64,000 nucleotides of DNA from Cylicocyclus nassatus (lineage: Eukaryota > Nematoda > Chromadorea > Rhabditida > Strongylidae): assembly GCA_958299035.1 (NCBI GenBank), contig CATQJL010000001.1, forward strand, positions 28,933,521 to 28,997,520, read 5' to 3'. The translations under genes and the position numbers were made by a program. This document shows, one piece after another, positions 21,544 through 34,398 of the stretch (position 1 is the first letter of the stretch; each line of letters begins with the position of its first letter). Under the pieces are notes generated by a model. It ran no database searches, was not told where the DNA came from, and saw nothing but the letters and a program-made list of their open reading frames with translations.

Positions 21544-22640
21544 TTCGTTTTGCAGGCCAACCACGATATAGGGTGTGAATGCGAAACAGATAGCTTTGCG
21601 CCATGAACGTTTACGTAATTTGAAGGAACTGCTATCAAGCGTTCGTGGTGTAATGGTCAGCATGGATGCCTTCCAAGCATTCGACGGGGGTTCGATTCCC
21701 CCCGAACGCATTCGTTTTGCAGGCCAACCACGATATAGGGTGTGAATGCGAAACAGGTAGCTTTGCGCCATGAACGTCTACGTAGTTTGAAGGAACTGCT
21801 ATCAAGCGTTCGTGGTGTAATGGTCAGCATGGATGCCTTCCAAGCATTCGACGGGGGTTCGATTTCCCCTGAACGCATTCGTTTTGCAGGCCAACCACGA
21901 TATAGGGTGTGAATGCGAAACAGATAGCTTTGCGCCATGAACGTTTACGTAGTTTGAAGGAACTGCTATGAAGCGTTCGTGGTGTAATGGTCAGCATGGA
22001 TGCCTTCCAAGCATTCGACGGGGGTTCGATTCCCCCCGAACGCATTCGTTTTGCAGGCCAACCACGATATAGGGTGTGAATGCGAAACAGATAGCTTTGC
22101 GCCATGAACGTTTGCGTGGTTTGAAGGAACTGCTATCACGCGTTCGTGGTGTAATGGTCAGCATGGATGCCTTCCAAGCATTCGACGGGGGTTCGATTCC
22201 CCCCGAACGCATTCGTTTTGCAGGCCAACCACGATATAGGGTGTGAATGCGAAACAGGTAGCTTTGCGCCATGAACGTCTACGTAGTTTGAAGGAACTGC
22301 TATCAAGCGTTCGTGGTGTAATGGTCAGCATGGATGCCTTCCAAGCATTCGACGGGGGTTCGATTTTCCCCGAACGCATTCGTTTTGCAGGCCAACCACG
22401 ATATAGGGTGTGAATGCGAAACAGATAGCTTTGCGCCATGAACGTTTACGTAATTTGAAGGAACTGCTATCAAGCGTTCGTGGTGTAATGGTCAGCATGG
22501 ATGCCTTCCAAGCATTCGACGGGGGTTCGATTCCCCCCGAACGCATTCGTTTTGCAGGCCAACCACGATATAGGGTGTGAATGCGAAACAGATAGCTTTG
22601 CGCCATGAACGTTTGCGTAGTTTGAAGGAACTGCTATCAC

Positions 22641-22712
22641 GCTTTCGTGGTGTAATGGTCAGCATGGATGCCTTCCAAGCATTCGACGGGGGTTCGATTC
22701 CCCCCGAACGCA
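22641..22712 (+). tRNA. tRNA-Gly(UCC) variant T3 in the acceptor stem
   Basis: GCTTTCG replaces GCGTTCG, giving a U-C mismatch in the acceptor stem opposite C69. Function may be reduced. Confidence 0.7.
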
Positions 22713-23591
22713 TTCGTTTTGCAGGCCAACCACGATATAGGGTGTGAATGCGAAACAGGTAGCTTTGCGCCATGAACGTCTACGTAGTTTGAAGGAACTG
22801 CTATCAAGCGTTCGTGGTGTAATGGTCAGCATGGATGCCTTCCAAGCATTCGACGGGGGTTCGATTTCCCCCGAACGCATTCGTTTTGCAGGCCAACCAC
22901 GATATAGGGTGTGAATGCGAAACAGATAGCTTTGCGCCATGAACGTTTACGTAGTTTGAAGGAACTGCTATCAAGCGTTCGTGGTGTAATGGTCAGCATG
23001 GATGCCTTCCAAGCATTCGACGGGGGTTCGATTCCCCCCGAACGCATTCGTTTTGCAGGCCAACCACGATATAGGGTGTGAATGCGAAACAGATAGCTTT
23101 GCGCCATGAACGTTTGCGTAGTTTGAAGGAACTGCTATCACGCGTTCGTGGTGTAATGGTCAGCATGGATGCCTTCCAAGCATTCGACGGGGGTTCGATT
23201 CCCCCCGAACGCATTCGTTTTGCAGGCCAACCACGATATAGGGTGTGAATGCGAAACAGGTAGCTTTGCGCCATGAACGTCTACGTAGTTTGAAGGAACT
23301 GCTATCAAGCGTTCGTGGTGTAATGGTCAGCATGGATGCCTTCCAAGCATTCGACGGGGGTTCGATTCCCCCCGAACGCATTCGTTTTGCAGGCCAACCA
23401 CGATATAGGGTGTGAATGCGAAACAGGTAGCTTTGCGCCATGAACGTCTACGTAGTTTGAAGGAACTGCTATCAAGCGTTCGTGGTGTAATGGTCAGCAT
23501 GGATGCCTTCCAAGCATTCGACGGGGGTTCGATTTCCCCCGAACGCATTCGTTTTGCAGGCCAACCACGATATAGGGTGTGAATGCGAAAC

Positions 23592-23610
23592 AGGTAGCTT
23601 TGCGCAACGT
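23592..23610 (+). other. Spacer with 4-bp deletion
   Basis: CTTTGCGCAACGTC replaces CTTTGCGCCATGAACGTC, a net loss of four bases and the first phase shift of the array. Nothing else in the unit is altered. Confidence 0.85.
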
Positions 23611-24139
23611 CTACGTAGTTTGAAGGAACTGCTATCAAGCGTTCGTGGTGTAATGGTCAGCATGGATGCCTTCCAAGCATTCGACGGGGGTTCGATTCCC
23701 CCCGAACGCATTCGTTTTGCAGGCCAACCACGATATAGGGTGTGAATGCGAAACAGATAGCTTTGCGCCATGAACGTTTGCGTAGTTTGAAGGAACTGCT
23801 ATCAAGCGTTCGTGGTGTAATGGTCAGCATGGATGCCTTCCAAGCATTCGACGGGGGTTCGATTTCCCCCGAACGCATTCGTTTTGCAGGCCAACCACGA
23901 TATAGGGTGTGAATGCGAAACAGATAGCTTTGCGCCATGAACGTTTACGTAGTTTGAAGGAACTGCTATCAAGCGTTCGTGGTGTAATGGTCAGCATGGA
24001 TGCCTTCCAAGCATTCGACGGGGGTTCGATTTCCCCCGAACGCATTCGTTTTGCAGGCCAACCACGATATAGGGTGTGAATGCGAAACAGGTAGCTTTGC
24101 GCCATGAACGTCTACGTAGTTTGAAGGAACTGCTATCAA

Positions 24140-24211
24140 GCGTTCGTGGTGTAATGGTCAGCATGGATGCCTTCCAAGTATTCGACGGGGGTTCGATTTC
24201 TCCCGAGCGCA
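24140..24211 (+). tRNA. tRNA-Gly(UCC) variant with four transitions, all tolerated as G-U pairs
   Basis: This copy has T40, T60, T62 and G68. Each converts a Watson-Crick pair into a G-U wobble (G30-U40, G52-U60, G50-U62, U4-G68), so the cloverleaf still closes. The B box carries T60. A 12-unit duplicate lies at 26144. Confidence 0.75.
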
Positions 24212-24807
24212 TTCGTTTTGCAGGCCAACCACGATATAGGGTGTGAATGCGAAACAGATAGCTTTGCGCCATGAACGTCTACGTAGTTTGAAGGAACTGC
24301 TAACAAGCGTTCGTGGTGTAATGGTCAGCATGGATGCCTTCCAAGCATTCGACGGGGGTTCGATTCCCCCCGAACGCATTCGTTTTGCAGGCCAACCACG
24401 ATATAGGGTGTGAATGCGAAACAGATAGCTTTGCGCCATGAACGTCTACGTAGTTTGAAGGAACTGCTATCACGCGTTCGTGGTGTAATGGTCAGCATGG
24501 ATGCCTTCCAAGCATTCGACGGGGGTTCGATTCCCCCCGAACGCATTCGTTTTGCAGGCCAACCACGATATAGGGTGTGAATGCGAAACAGATAGCTTTG
24601 CGCCATGAACGTCTACGTAGTTTGAAGGAACTGCTATCAAGCGTTCGTGGTGTAATGGTCAGCATGGATGCCTTCCAAGCATTCGACTGGGGTTCGATTC
24701 CCCCCGAACGCATTCGTTTTGCAAGCCAACCACGATATAGGGTGTGAATGCGAAACAGATACCTTTGCGCCATGAACGTCTACGTAGTTTGAAGGAACTG
24801 CTATCAA

Positions 24808-24879
24808 GCGTTCGTGGTGTAATGGTCAGCATGGATGCCTTCAAAGCATTCGACGGGGGTTCGATTCCCCCCGAACGCA
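24808..24879 (+). tRNA. tRNA with glycine body and anticodon UCA, copy 2 of 9
   Basis: Anticodon TCA is at 24841-24843 and the rest matches the consensus. It follows the T48 tRNA and GCAAGCC/GATACC spacer unit, as do most UCA copies. Confidence 0.9.
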
Positions 24880-25809
24880 TTCGTTTTGCAGGCCAACCAC
24901 GATATAGGGTGTGAATGCGAAACAGGTAGCTTTGCGCCATGAACGTCTACGTAGTTTGAAGGAACTGCTATCAAGCGTTCGTGGTGTAATGGTCAGCATG
25001 GATGCCTTCCAAGCATTCGACGGGGGTTCGATTTCCCCCGAACGCATTCGTTTTGCAGGCCAACCACGATATAGGGTGTGAATGCGAAACAGATAGCTTT
25101 GCGCCATGAACGTCTACGTAGTTTGAAGGAACTGCTAACAAGCGTTCGTGGTGTAATGGTCAGCATGGATGCCTTCCAAGCATTCGACGGGGGTTCGATT
25201 CCCCCCGAACGCATTCGTTTTGCAGGCCAACCACGATATAGGGTGTGAATGCGAAACAGATAGCTTTGCGCCATGAACGTCTACGTAGTTTGAAGGAACT
25301 GCTATCACGCGTTCGTGGTGTAATGGTCAGCATGGATGCCTTCCAAGCATTCGACGGGGGTTCGATTCCCCCCGAACGCATTCGTTTTGCAGGCCAACCA
25401 CGATATAGGGTGTGAATGCGAAACAGATAGCTTTGCGCCATGAACGTCTACGTAGTTTGAAGGAACTGCTATCACGCGTTCGTGGTGTAATGGTCAGCAT
25501 GGATGCCTTCCAAGCATTCGACGGGGGTTCGATTCCCCCCGAACGCATTCGTTTTGCAGGCCAACCACGATATAGGGTGTGAATGCGAAACAGATAGCTT
25601 TGCGCCATGAACGTCTACGTATTTTGAAGGAACTGCTATCACGCGTTCGTGGTGTAATGGTCAGCATGGATGCCTTCCAAGCATTCGACTGGGGTTCGAT
25701 TCCCCCCGAACGCATTCGTTTTGCAAGCCAACCACGATATAGGGTGTGAATGCGAAACAGATACCTTTGCGCCATGAACGTCTACGTAGTTTGAAGGAAC
25801 TGCTATCAA

Positions 25810-25881
25810 GCGTTCGTGGTGTAATGGTCAGCATGGATGCCTTCAAAGCATTCGACGGGGGTTCGATTCCCCCCGAACGCA
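25810..25881 (+). tRNA. tRNA with glycine body and anticodon UCA, copy 3 of 9
   Basis: Anticodon TCA is at 25843-25845. It lies six units after the previous UCA copy and the body is intact. Confidence 0.9.
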
Positions 25882-26143
25882 TTCGTTTTGCAGGCCAACC
25901 ACGATATAGGGTGTGAATGCGAAACAGGTAGCTTTGCGCCATGAACGTCTACGTAGTTTGAAGGAACTGCTATCAAGCGTTCGTGGTGTAATGGTCAGCA
26001 TGGATGCCTTCCAAGCATTCGACGGGGGTTCGATTTCCCCCGAACGCATTCGTTTTGCAGGCCAACCACGATATAGGGTGTGAATGCGAAACAGGTAGCT
26101 TTGCGCCATGAACGTCTACGTAGTTTGAAGGAACTGCTATCAA

Positions 26144-26215
26144 GCGTTCGTGGTGTAATGGTCAGCATGGATGCCTTCCAAGTATTCGACGGGGGTTCGA
26201 TTTCTCCCGAGCGCA
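26144..26215 (+). tRNA. tRNA-Gly(UCC) variant with four G-U-compatible transitions, second copy
   Basis: It is identical in its four changes to the copy at 24140, 2004 bp upstream, and so arrived by block duplication. Confidence 0.75.
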
Positions 26216-26811
26216 TTCGTTTTGCAGGCCAACCACGATATAGGGTGTGAATGCGAAACAGATAGCTTTGCGCCATGAACGTCTACGTAGTTTGAAGGAA
26301 CTGCTAACAAGCGTTCGTGGTGTAATGGTCAGCATGGATGCCTTCCAAGCATTCGACGGGGGTTCGATTCCCCCCGAACGCATTCGTTTTGCAGGCCAAC
26401 CACGATATAGGGTGTGAATGCGAAACAGATAGCTTTGCGCCATGAACGTCTACGTAGTTTGAAGGAACTGCTATCACGCGTTCGTGGTGTAATGGTCAGC
26501 ATGGATGCCTTCCAAGCATTCGACGGGGGTTCGATTCCCCCCGAACGCATTCGTTTTGCAGGCCAACCACGATATAGGGTGTGAATGCGAAACAGATAGC
26601 TTTGCGCCATGAACGTCTACGTAGTTTGAAGGAACTGCTATCAAGCGTTCGTGGTGTAATGGTCAGCATGGATGCCTTCCAAGCATTCGACTGGGGTTCG
26701 ATTCCCCCCGAACGCATTCGTTTTGCAAGCCAACCACGATATAGGGTGTGAATGCGAAACAGATACCTTTGCGCCATGAACGTCTACGTAGTTTGAAGGA
26801 ACTGCTATCAA

Positions 26812-26883
26812 GCGTTCGTGGTGTAATGGTCAGCATGGATGCCTTCAAAGCATTCGACGGGGGTTCGATTCCCCCCGAACGCA
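26812..26883 (+). tRNA. tRNA with glycine body and anticodon UCA, copy 4 of 9
   Basis: Anticodon TCA is at 26845-26847. It is the 12-unit duplicate of the copy at 24808. Confidence 0.9.
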
Positions 26884-27813
26884 TTCGTTTTGCAGGCCAA
26901 CCACGATATAGGGTGTGAATGCGAAACAGGTAGCTTTGCGCCATGAACGTCTACGTAGTTTGAAGGAACTGCTATCAAGCGTTCGTGGTGTAATGGTCAG
27001 CATGGATGCCTTCCAAGCATTCGACGGGGGTTCGATTTCCCCCGAACGCATTCGTTTTGCAGGCCAACCACGATATAGGGTGTGAATGCGAAACAGATAG
27101 CTTTGCGCCATGAACGTCTACGTAGTTTGAAGGAACTGCTAACAAGCGTTCGTGGTGTAATGGTCAGCATGGATGCCTTCCAAGCATTCGACGGGGGTTC
27201 GATTCCCCCCGAACGCATTCGTTTTGCAGGCCAACCACGATATAGGGTGTGAATGCGAAACAGATAGCTTTGCGCCATGAACGTCTACGTAGTTTGAAGG
27301 AACTGCTATCACGCGTTCGTGGTGTAATGGTCAGCATGGATGCCTTCCAAGCATTCGACGGGGGTTCGATTCCCCCCGAACGCATTCGTTTTGCAGGCCA
27401 ACCACGATATAGGGTGTGAATGCGAAACAGATAGCTTTGCGCCATGAACGTCTACGTAGTTTGAAGGAACTGCTATCACGCGTTCGTGGTGTAATGGTCA
27501 GCATGGATGCCTTCCAAGCATTCGACGGGGGTTCGATTCCCCCCGAACGCATTCGTTTTGCAGGCCAACCACGATATAGGGTGTGAATGCGAAACAGATA
27601 GCTTTGCGCCATGAACGTCTACGTATTTTGAAGGAACTGCTATCACGCGTTCGTGGTGTAATGGTCAGCATGGATGCCTTCCAAGCATTCGACTGGGGTT
27701 CGATTCCCCCCGAACGCATTCGTTTTGCAAGCCAACCACGATATAGGGTGTGAATGCGAAACAGATACCTTTGCGCCATGAACGTCTACGTAGTTTGAAG
27801 GAACTGCTATCAA

Positions 27814-27885
27814 GCGTTCGTGGTGTAATGGTCAGCATGGATGCCTTCAAAGCATTCGACGGGGGTTCGATTCCCCCCGAACGCA
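27814..27885 (+). tRNA. tRNA with glycine body and anticodon UCA, copy 5 of 9
   Basis: Anticodon TCA is at 27847-27849. It is the 12-unit duplicate of the copy at 25810. Confidence 0.9.
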
Positions 27886-30485
27886 TTCGTTTTGCAGGCC
27901 AACCACGATATAGGGTGTGAATGCGAAACAGGTAGCTTTGCGCCATGAACGTCTACGTAGTTTGAAGGAACTGCTATCAAGCGTTCGTGGTGTAATGGTC
28001 AGCATGGATGCCTTCCAAGCATTCGACGGGGGTTCGATTTCCCCCGAACGCATTCGTTTTGCAGGCCAACCACGATATAGGGTGTGAATGCGAAACAGAT
28101 AGCTTTGCGCCATGAACGTCTACGTAGTTTGAAGGAACTGCTAACAAGCGTTCGTGGTGTAATGGTCAGCATGGATGCCTTCCAAGCATTCGACGGGGGT
28201 TCGATTCCCCCCGAACGCATTCGTTTTGCAGGCCAACCACGATATAGGGTGTGAATGCGAAACAGATAGCTTTGCGCCATGAACGTCTACGTAGTTTGAA
28301 GGAACTGCTATCACGCGTTCGTGGTGTAATGGTCAGCATGGATGCCTTCCAAGCATTCGACGGGGGTTCGATTCCCCCCGAACGCATTCGTTTTGCAGGC
28401 CAACCACGATATAGGGTGTGAATGCGAAACAGATAGCTTTGCGCCATGAACGTCTACGTAGTTTGAAGGAACTGCTAACAAGCGTTCGTGGTGTAATGGT
28501 CAGCATGGATGCCTTCCAAGCATTCGACGGGGGTTCGATTCCCCCCGAACGCATTCGTTTTGCAGGCCAACCACGATATAGGGTGTGAATGCGAAACAGA
28601 TAGCTTTGCGCCATGAACGTCTACGTAGTTTGAAGGAACTGCTATCACGCGTTCGTGGTGTAATGGTCAGCATGGATGCCTTCCAAGCATTCGACGGGGG
28701 TTCGATTCCCCCCGAACGCATTCGTTTTGCAGGCCAACCACGATATAGGGTGTGAATGCGAAACAGATAGCTTTGCGCCATGAACGTCTACGTAGTTTGA
28801 AGGAACTGCTATCACGCGTTCGTGGTGTAATGGTCAGCATGGATGCCTTCCAAGCATTCGACGGGGGTTCGATTCCCCCCGAACGCATTCGTTTTGCAGG
28901 CCAACCACGATATAGGGTGTGAATGCGAAACAGATAGCTTTGCGCCATGAACGTCTACGTAGTTTGAAGGAACTGCTATCACGCGTTCGTGGTGTAATGG
29001 TCAGCATGGATGCCTTCCAAGCATTCGACGGGGGTTCGATTCCCCCCGAACGCATTCGTTTTGCAGGCCAACCACGATATAGGGTGTGAATGCGAAACAG
29101 ATAGCTTTGCGCCATGAACGTCTACGTATTTTGAAGGAACTGCTATCACGCGTTCGTGGTGTAATGGTCAGCATGGATGCCTTCCAAGCATTCGACGGGG
29201 GTTCGATTTCCCCCGAACGCATTCGTTTTGCAGGCCAACCACGATATAGGGTGTGAATGCGAAACAGATAGCTTTGCGCCATGAACGTCTACGTAGTTTG
29301 AAGGAACTGCTAACAAGCGTTCGTGGTGTAATGGTCAGCATGGATGCCTTCCAAGCATTCGACGGGGGTTCGATTCCCCCCGAACGCATTCGTTTTGCAG
29401 GCCAACCACGATATAGGGTGTGAATGCGAAACAGATAGCTTTGCGCCATGAACGTCTACGTAGTTTGAAGGAACTGCTATCACGCGTTCGTGGTGTAATG
29501 GTCAGCATGGATGCCTTCCAAGCATTCGACGGGGGTTCGATTCCCCCCGAACGCATTCGTTTTGCAGGCCAACCACGATATAGGGTGTGAATGCGAAACA
29601 GATAGCTTTGCGCCATGAACGTCTACGTAGTTTGAAGGAACTGCTAACAAGCGTTCGTGGTGTAATGGTCAGCATGGATGCCTTCCAAGCATTCGACGGG
29701 GGTTCGATTCCCCCCGAACGCATTCGTTTTGCAGGCCAACCACGATATAGGGTGTGAATGCGAAACAGATAGCTTTGCGCCATGAACGTCTACGTAGTTT
29801 GAAGGAACTGCTATCACGCGTTCGTGGTGTAATGGTCAGCATGGATGCCTTCCAAGCATTCGACGGGGGTTCGATTCCCCCCGAACGCATTCGTTTTGCA
29901 GGCCAACCACGATATAGGGTGTGAATGCGAAACAGATAGCTTTGCGCCATGAACGTCTACGTAGTTTGAAGGAACTGCTATCACGCGTTCGTGGTGTAAT
30001 GGTCAGCATGGATGCCTTCCAAGCATTCGACGGGGGTTCGATTCCCCCCGAACGCATTCGTTTTGCAGGCCAACCACGATATAGGGTGTGAATGCGAAAC
30101 AGATAGCTTTGCGCCATGAACGTCTACGTAGTTTGAAGGAACTGCTATCACGCGTTCGTGGTGTAATGGTCAGCATGGATGCCTTCCAAGCATTCGACGG
30201 GGGTTCGATTCCCCCCGAACGCATTCGTTTTGCAGGCCAACCACGATATAGGGTGTGAATGCGAAACAGATAGCTTTGCGCCATGAACGTCTACGTATTT
30301 TGAAGGAACTGCTATCACGCGTTCGTGGTGTAATGGTCAGCATGGATGCCTTCCAAGCATTCGACTGGGGTTCGATTCCCCCCGAACGCATTCGTTTTGC
30401 AAGCCAACCACGATATAGGGTGTGAATGCGAAACAGATACCTTTGCGCCATGAACGTCTACGTAGTTTGAAGGAACTGCTATCAA

Positions 30486-30557
30486 GCGTTCGTGGTGTAA
30501 TGGTCAGCATGGATGCCTTCAAAGCATTCGACGGGGGTTCGATTCCCCCCGAACGCA
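30486..30557 (+). tRNA. tRNA with glycine body and anticodon UCA, copy 6 of 9
   Basis: Anticodon TCA is at 30519-30521, 16 units after the previous copy. The body is intact. Confidence 0.9.
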
Positions 30558-31988
30558 TTCGTTTTGCAGGCCAACCACGATATAGGGTGTGAATGCGAAA
30601 CAGGTAGCTTTGCGCCATGAACGTCTACGTAGTTTGAAGGAACTGCTATCAAGCGTTCGTGGTGTAATGGTCAGCATGGATGCCTTCCAAGCATTCGACG
30701 GGGGTTCGATTTCCCCCGAACGCATTCGTTTTGCAGGCCAACCACGATATAGGGTGTGAATGCGAAACAGATAGCTTTGCGCCATGAACGTCTACGTAGT
30801 TTGAAGGAACTGCTAACAAGCGTTCGTGGTGTAATGGTCAGCATGGATGCCTTCCAAGCATTCGACGGGGGTTCGATTCCCCCCGAACGCATTCGTTTTG
30901 CAGGCCAACCACGATATAGGGTGTGAATGCGAAACAGATAGCTTTGCGCCATGAACGTCTACGTAGTTTGAAGGAACTGCTATCACGCGTTCGTGGTGTA
31001 ATGGTCAGCATGGATGCCTTCCAAGCATTCGACGGGGGTTCGATTCCCCCCGAACGCATTCGTTTTGCAGGCCAACCACGATATAGGGTGTGAATGCGAA
31101 ACAGATAGCTTTGCGCCATGAACGTCTACGTAGTTTGAAGGAACTGCTAACAAGCGTTCGTGGTGTAATGGTCAGCATGGATGCCTTCCAAGCATTCGAC
31201 GGGGGTTCGATTCCCCCCGAACGCATTCGTTTTGCAGGCCAACCACGATATAGGGTGTGAATGCGAAACAGATAGCTTTGCGCCATGAACGTCTACGTAG
31301 TTTGAAGGAACTGCTATCACGCGTTCGTGGTGTAATGGTCAGCATGGATGCCTTCCAAGCATTCGACGGGGGTTCGATTCCCCCCGAACGCATTCGTTTT
31401 GCAGGCCAACCACGATATAGGGTGTGAATGCGAAACAGATAGCTTTGCGCCATGAACGTCTACGTAGTTTGAAGGAACTGCTATCACGCGTTCGTGGTGT
31501 AATGGTCAGCATGGATGCCTTCCAAGCATTCGACGGGGGTTCGATTCCCCCCGAACGCATTCGTTTTGCAGGCCAACCACGATATAGGGTGTGAATGCGA
31601 AACAGATAGCTTTGCGCCATGAACGTCTACGTAGTTTGAAGGAACTGCTATCACGCGTTCGTGGTGTAATGGTCAGCATGGATGCCTTCCAAGCATTCGA
31701 CGGGGGTTCGATTCCCCCCGAACGCATTCGTTTTGCAGGCCAACCACGATATAGGGTGTGAATGCGAAACAGATAGCTTTGCGCCATGAACGTCTACGTA
31801 TTTTGAAGGAACTGCTATCACGCGTTCGTGGTGTAATGGTCAGCATGGATGCCTTCCAAGCATTCGACTGGGGTTCGATTCCCCCCGAACGCATTCGTTT
31901 TGCAAGCCAACCACGATATAGGGTGTGAATGCGAAACAGATACCTTTGCGCCATGAACGTCTACGTAGTTTGAAGGAACTGCTATCAA

Positions 31989-32060
31989 GCGTTCGTGGTG
32001 TAATGGTCAGCATGGATGCCTTCAAAGCATTCGACGGGGGTTCGATTCCCCCCGAACGCA
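31989..32060 (+). tRNA. tRNA with glycine body and anticodon UCA, copy 7 of 9
   Basis: Anticodon TCA is at 32022-32024. It is nine units after the copy at 30486, within a nine-unit duplication. Confidence 0.9.
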
Positions 32061-32155
32061 TTCGTTTTGCAGGCCAACCACGATATAGGGTGTGAATGCG
32101 AAACAGGTAGCTTTGCGCCATGAACGTCTACGTAGTTTGAAGGAACTGCTATCAA

Positions 32156-32227
32156 GCGTTCGTGGTGTAATGGTCAGCATGGATGCCTTCCAAGCATTCG
32201 ACGGGGGTTCGATTTCCCCCGAAAGCA
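32156..32227 (+). tRNA. tRNA-Gly(UCC) variant T60 plus A69
   Basis: CCCCCGAAAGCATTC replaces CCCCCGAACGCATTC, breaking the G3-C69 acceptor pair. It also carries B-box T60. It is probably weak or inactive. Confidence 0.65.
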
Positions 32228-32990
32228 TTCGTTTTGCAGGCCAACCACGATATAGGGTGTGAATGCGAAACAGATAGCTTTGCGCCATGAACGTCTACGT
32301 AGTTTGAAGGAACTGCTAACAAGCGTTCGTGGTGTAATGGTCAGCATGGATGCCTTCCAAGCATTCGACGGGGGTTCGATTCCCCCCGAACGCATTCGTT
32401 TTGCAGGCCAACCACGATATAGGGTGTGAATGCGAAACAGATAGCTTTGCGCCATGAACGTCTACGTAGTTTGAAGGAACTGCTATCACGCGTTCGTGGT
32501 GTAATGGTCAGCATGGATGCCTTCCAAGCATTCGACGGGGGTTCGATTCCCCCCGAACGCATTCGTTTTGCAGGCCAACCACGATATAGGGTGTGAATGC
32601 GAAACAGATAGCTTTGCGCCATGAACGTCTACGTAGTTTGAAGGAACTGCTAACAAGCGTTCGTGGTGTAATGGTCAGCATGGATGCCTTCCAAGCATTC
32701 GACGGGGGTTCGATTCCCCCCGAACGCATTCGTTTTGCAGGCCAACCACGATATAGGGTGTGAATGCGAAACAGATAGCTTTGCGCCATGAACGTCTACG
32801 TAGTTTGAAGGAACTGCTATCACGCGTTCGTGGTGTAATGGTCAGCATGGATGCCTTCCAAGCATTCGACGGGGGTTCGATTCCCCCCGAACGCATTCGT
32901 TTTGCAGGCCAACCACGATATAGGGTGTGAATGCGAAACAGATACCTTTGCGCCATGAACGTCTACGTAGTTTGAAGGAACTGCTATCAA

Positions 32991-33062
32991 GCGTTCGTGG
33001 TGTAATGGTCAGCATGGATGCCTTCAAAGCATTCGACGGGGGTTCGATTCCCCCCGAACGCA
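32991..33062 (+). tRNA. tRNA with glycine body and anticodon UCA, copy 8 of 9
   Basis: Anticodon TCA is at 33024-33026. Here the preceding tRNA is not the T48 type and the preceding spacer has GCAGGCC with GATACC, so the usual linked haplotype has been recombined. Confidence 0.9.
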
Positions 33063-34326
33063 TTCGTTTTGCAGGCCAACCACGATATAGGGTGTGAATG
33101 CGAAACAGGTAGCTTTGCGCCATGAACGTCTACGTAGTTTGAAGGAACTGCTATCAAGCGTTCGTGGTGTAATGGTCAGCATGGATGCCTTCCAAGCATT
33201 CGACGGGGGTTCGATTTCCCCCGAACGCATTCGTTTTGCAGGCCAACCACGATATAGGGTGTGAATGCGAAACAGATAGCTTTGCGCCATGAACGTCTAC
33301 GTAGTTTGAAGGAACTGCTAACAAGCGTTCGTGGTGTAATGGTCAGCATGGATGCCTTCCAAGCATTCGACGGGGGTTCGATTCCCCCCGAACGCATTCG
33401 TTTTGCAGGCCAACCACGATATAGGGTGTGAATGCGAAACAGATAGCTTTGCGCCATGAACGTCTACGTAGTTTGAAGGAACTGCTATCACGCGTTCGTG
33501 GTGTAATGGTCAGCATGGATGCCTTCCAAGCATTCGACGGGGGTTCGATTCCCCCCGAACGCATTCGTTTTGCAGGCCAACCACGATATAGGGTGTGAAT
33601 GCGAAACAGATAGCTTTGCGCCATGAACGTCTACGTAGTTTGAAGGAACTGCTAACAAGCGTTCGTGGTGTAATGGTCAGCATGGATGCCTTCCAAGCAT
33701 TCGACGGGGGTTCGATTCCCCCCGAACGCATTCGTTTTGCAGGCCAACCACGATATAGGGTGTGAATGCGAAACAGATAGCTTTGCGCCATGAACGTCTA
33801 CGTAGTTTGAAGGAACTGCTATCACGCGTTCGTGGTGTAATGGTCAGCATGGATGCCTTCCAAGCATTCGACGGGGGTTCGATTCCCCCCGAACGCATTC
33901 GTTTTGCAGGCCAACCACGATATAGGGTGTGAATGCGAAACAGATAGCTTTGCGCCATGAACGTCTACGTAGTTTGAAGGAACTGCTATCACGCGTTCGT
34001 GGTGTAATGGTCAGCATGGATGCCTTCCAAGCATTCGACGGGGGTTCGATTCCCCCCGAACGCATTCGTTTTGCAGGCCAACCACGATATAGGGTGTGAA
34101 TGCGAAACAGATAGCTTTGCGCCATGAACGTCTACGTATTTTGAAGGAACTGCTATCACGCGTTCGTGGTGTAATGGTCAGCATGGATGCCTTCCAAGCA
34201 TTCGACTGGGGTTCGATTCCCCCCGAACGCATTCGTTTTGCAAGCCAACCACGATATAGGGTGTGAATGCGAAACAGATACCTTTGCGCCATGAACGTCT
34301 ACGTAGTTTGAAGGAACTGCTATCAA

Positions 34327-34398
34327 GCGTTCGTGGTGTAATGGTCAGCATGGATGCCTTCAAAGCATTCGACGGGGGTTCGATTCCCCCCGAACGCA
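34327..34398 (+). tRNA. tRNA with glycine body and anticodon UCA, copy 9 of 9
   Basis: Anticodon TCA is at 34360-34362 and the body is intact. It is the last UCA copy I see; none follow in the remaining 29 kb. Confidence 0.9.

Larger units (their letters stand above)
18204..24107 (+). repeat. Array domain 3: three-unit (501-bp) higher-order cycle
   Basis: From about 18.7 to 23.5 kb many units follow a repeating order. The first is CAGGTAG...TCTACGTAG...TATCAA before a T60 tRNA. The second is CAGATAG...TTTACGTAG...TATCAA before a consensus tRNA. The third is CAGATAG...TTTGCGTAG...TATCAC before a consensus tRNA. Five-unit (835-bp) duplications are superimposed, for example 21472 and 22307, both with GATTTTCCCC. 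The cycle is irregular in places. Confidence 0.65.

Noticed and set aside
24808..24879. Selenocysteine tRNA (anticodon UCA)
   Set aside because: tRNA-Sec is about 90 nt with a long variable arm and a longer acceptor stem. These copies are 72 bp with a four-base variable region and a pure tRNA-Gly body.
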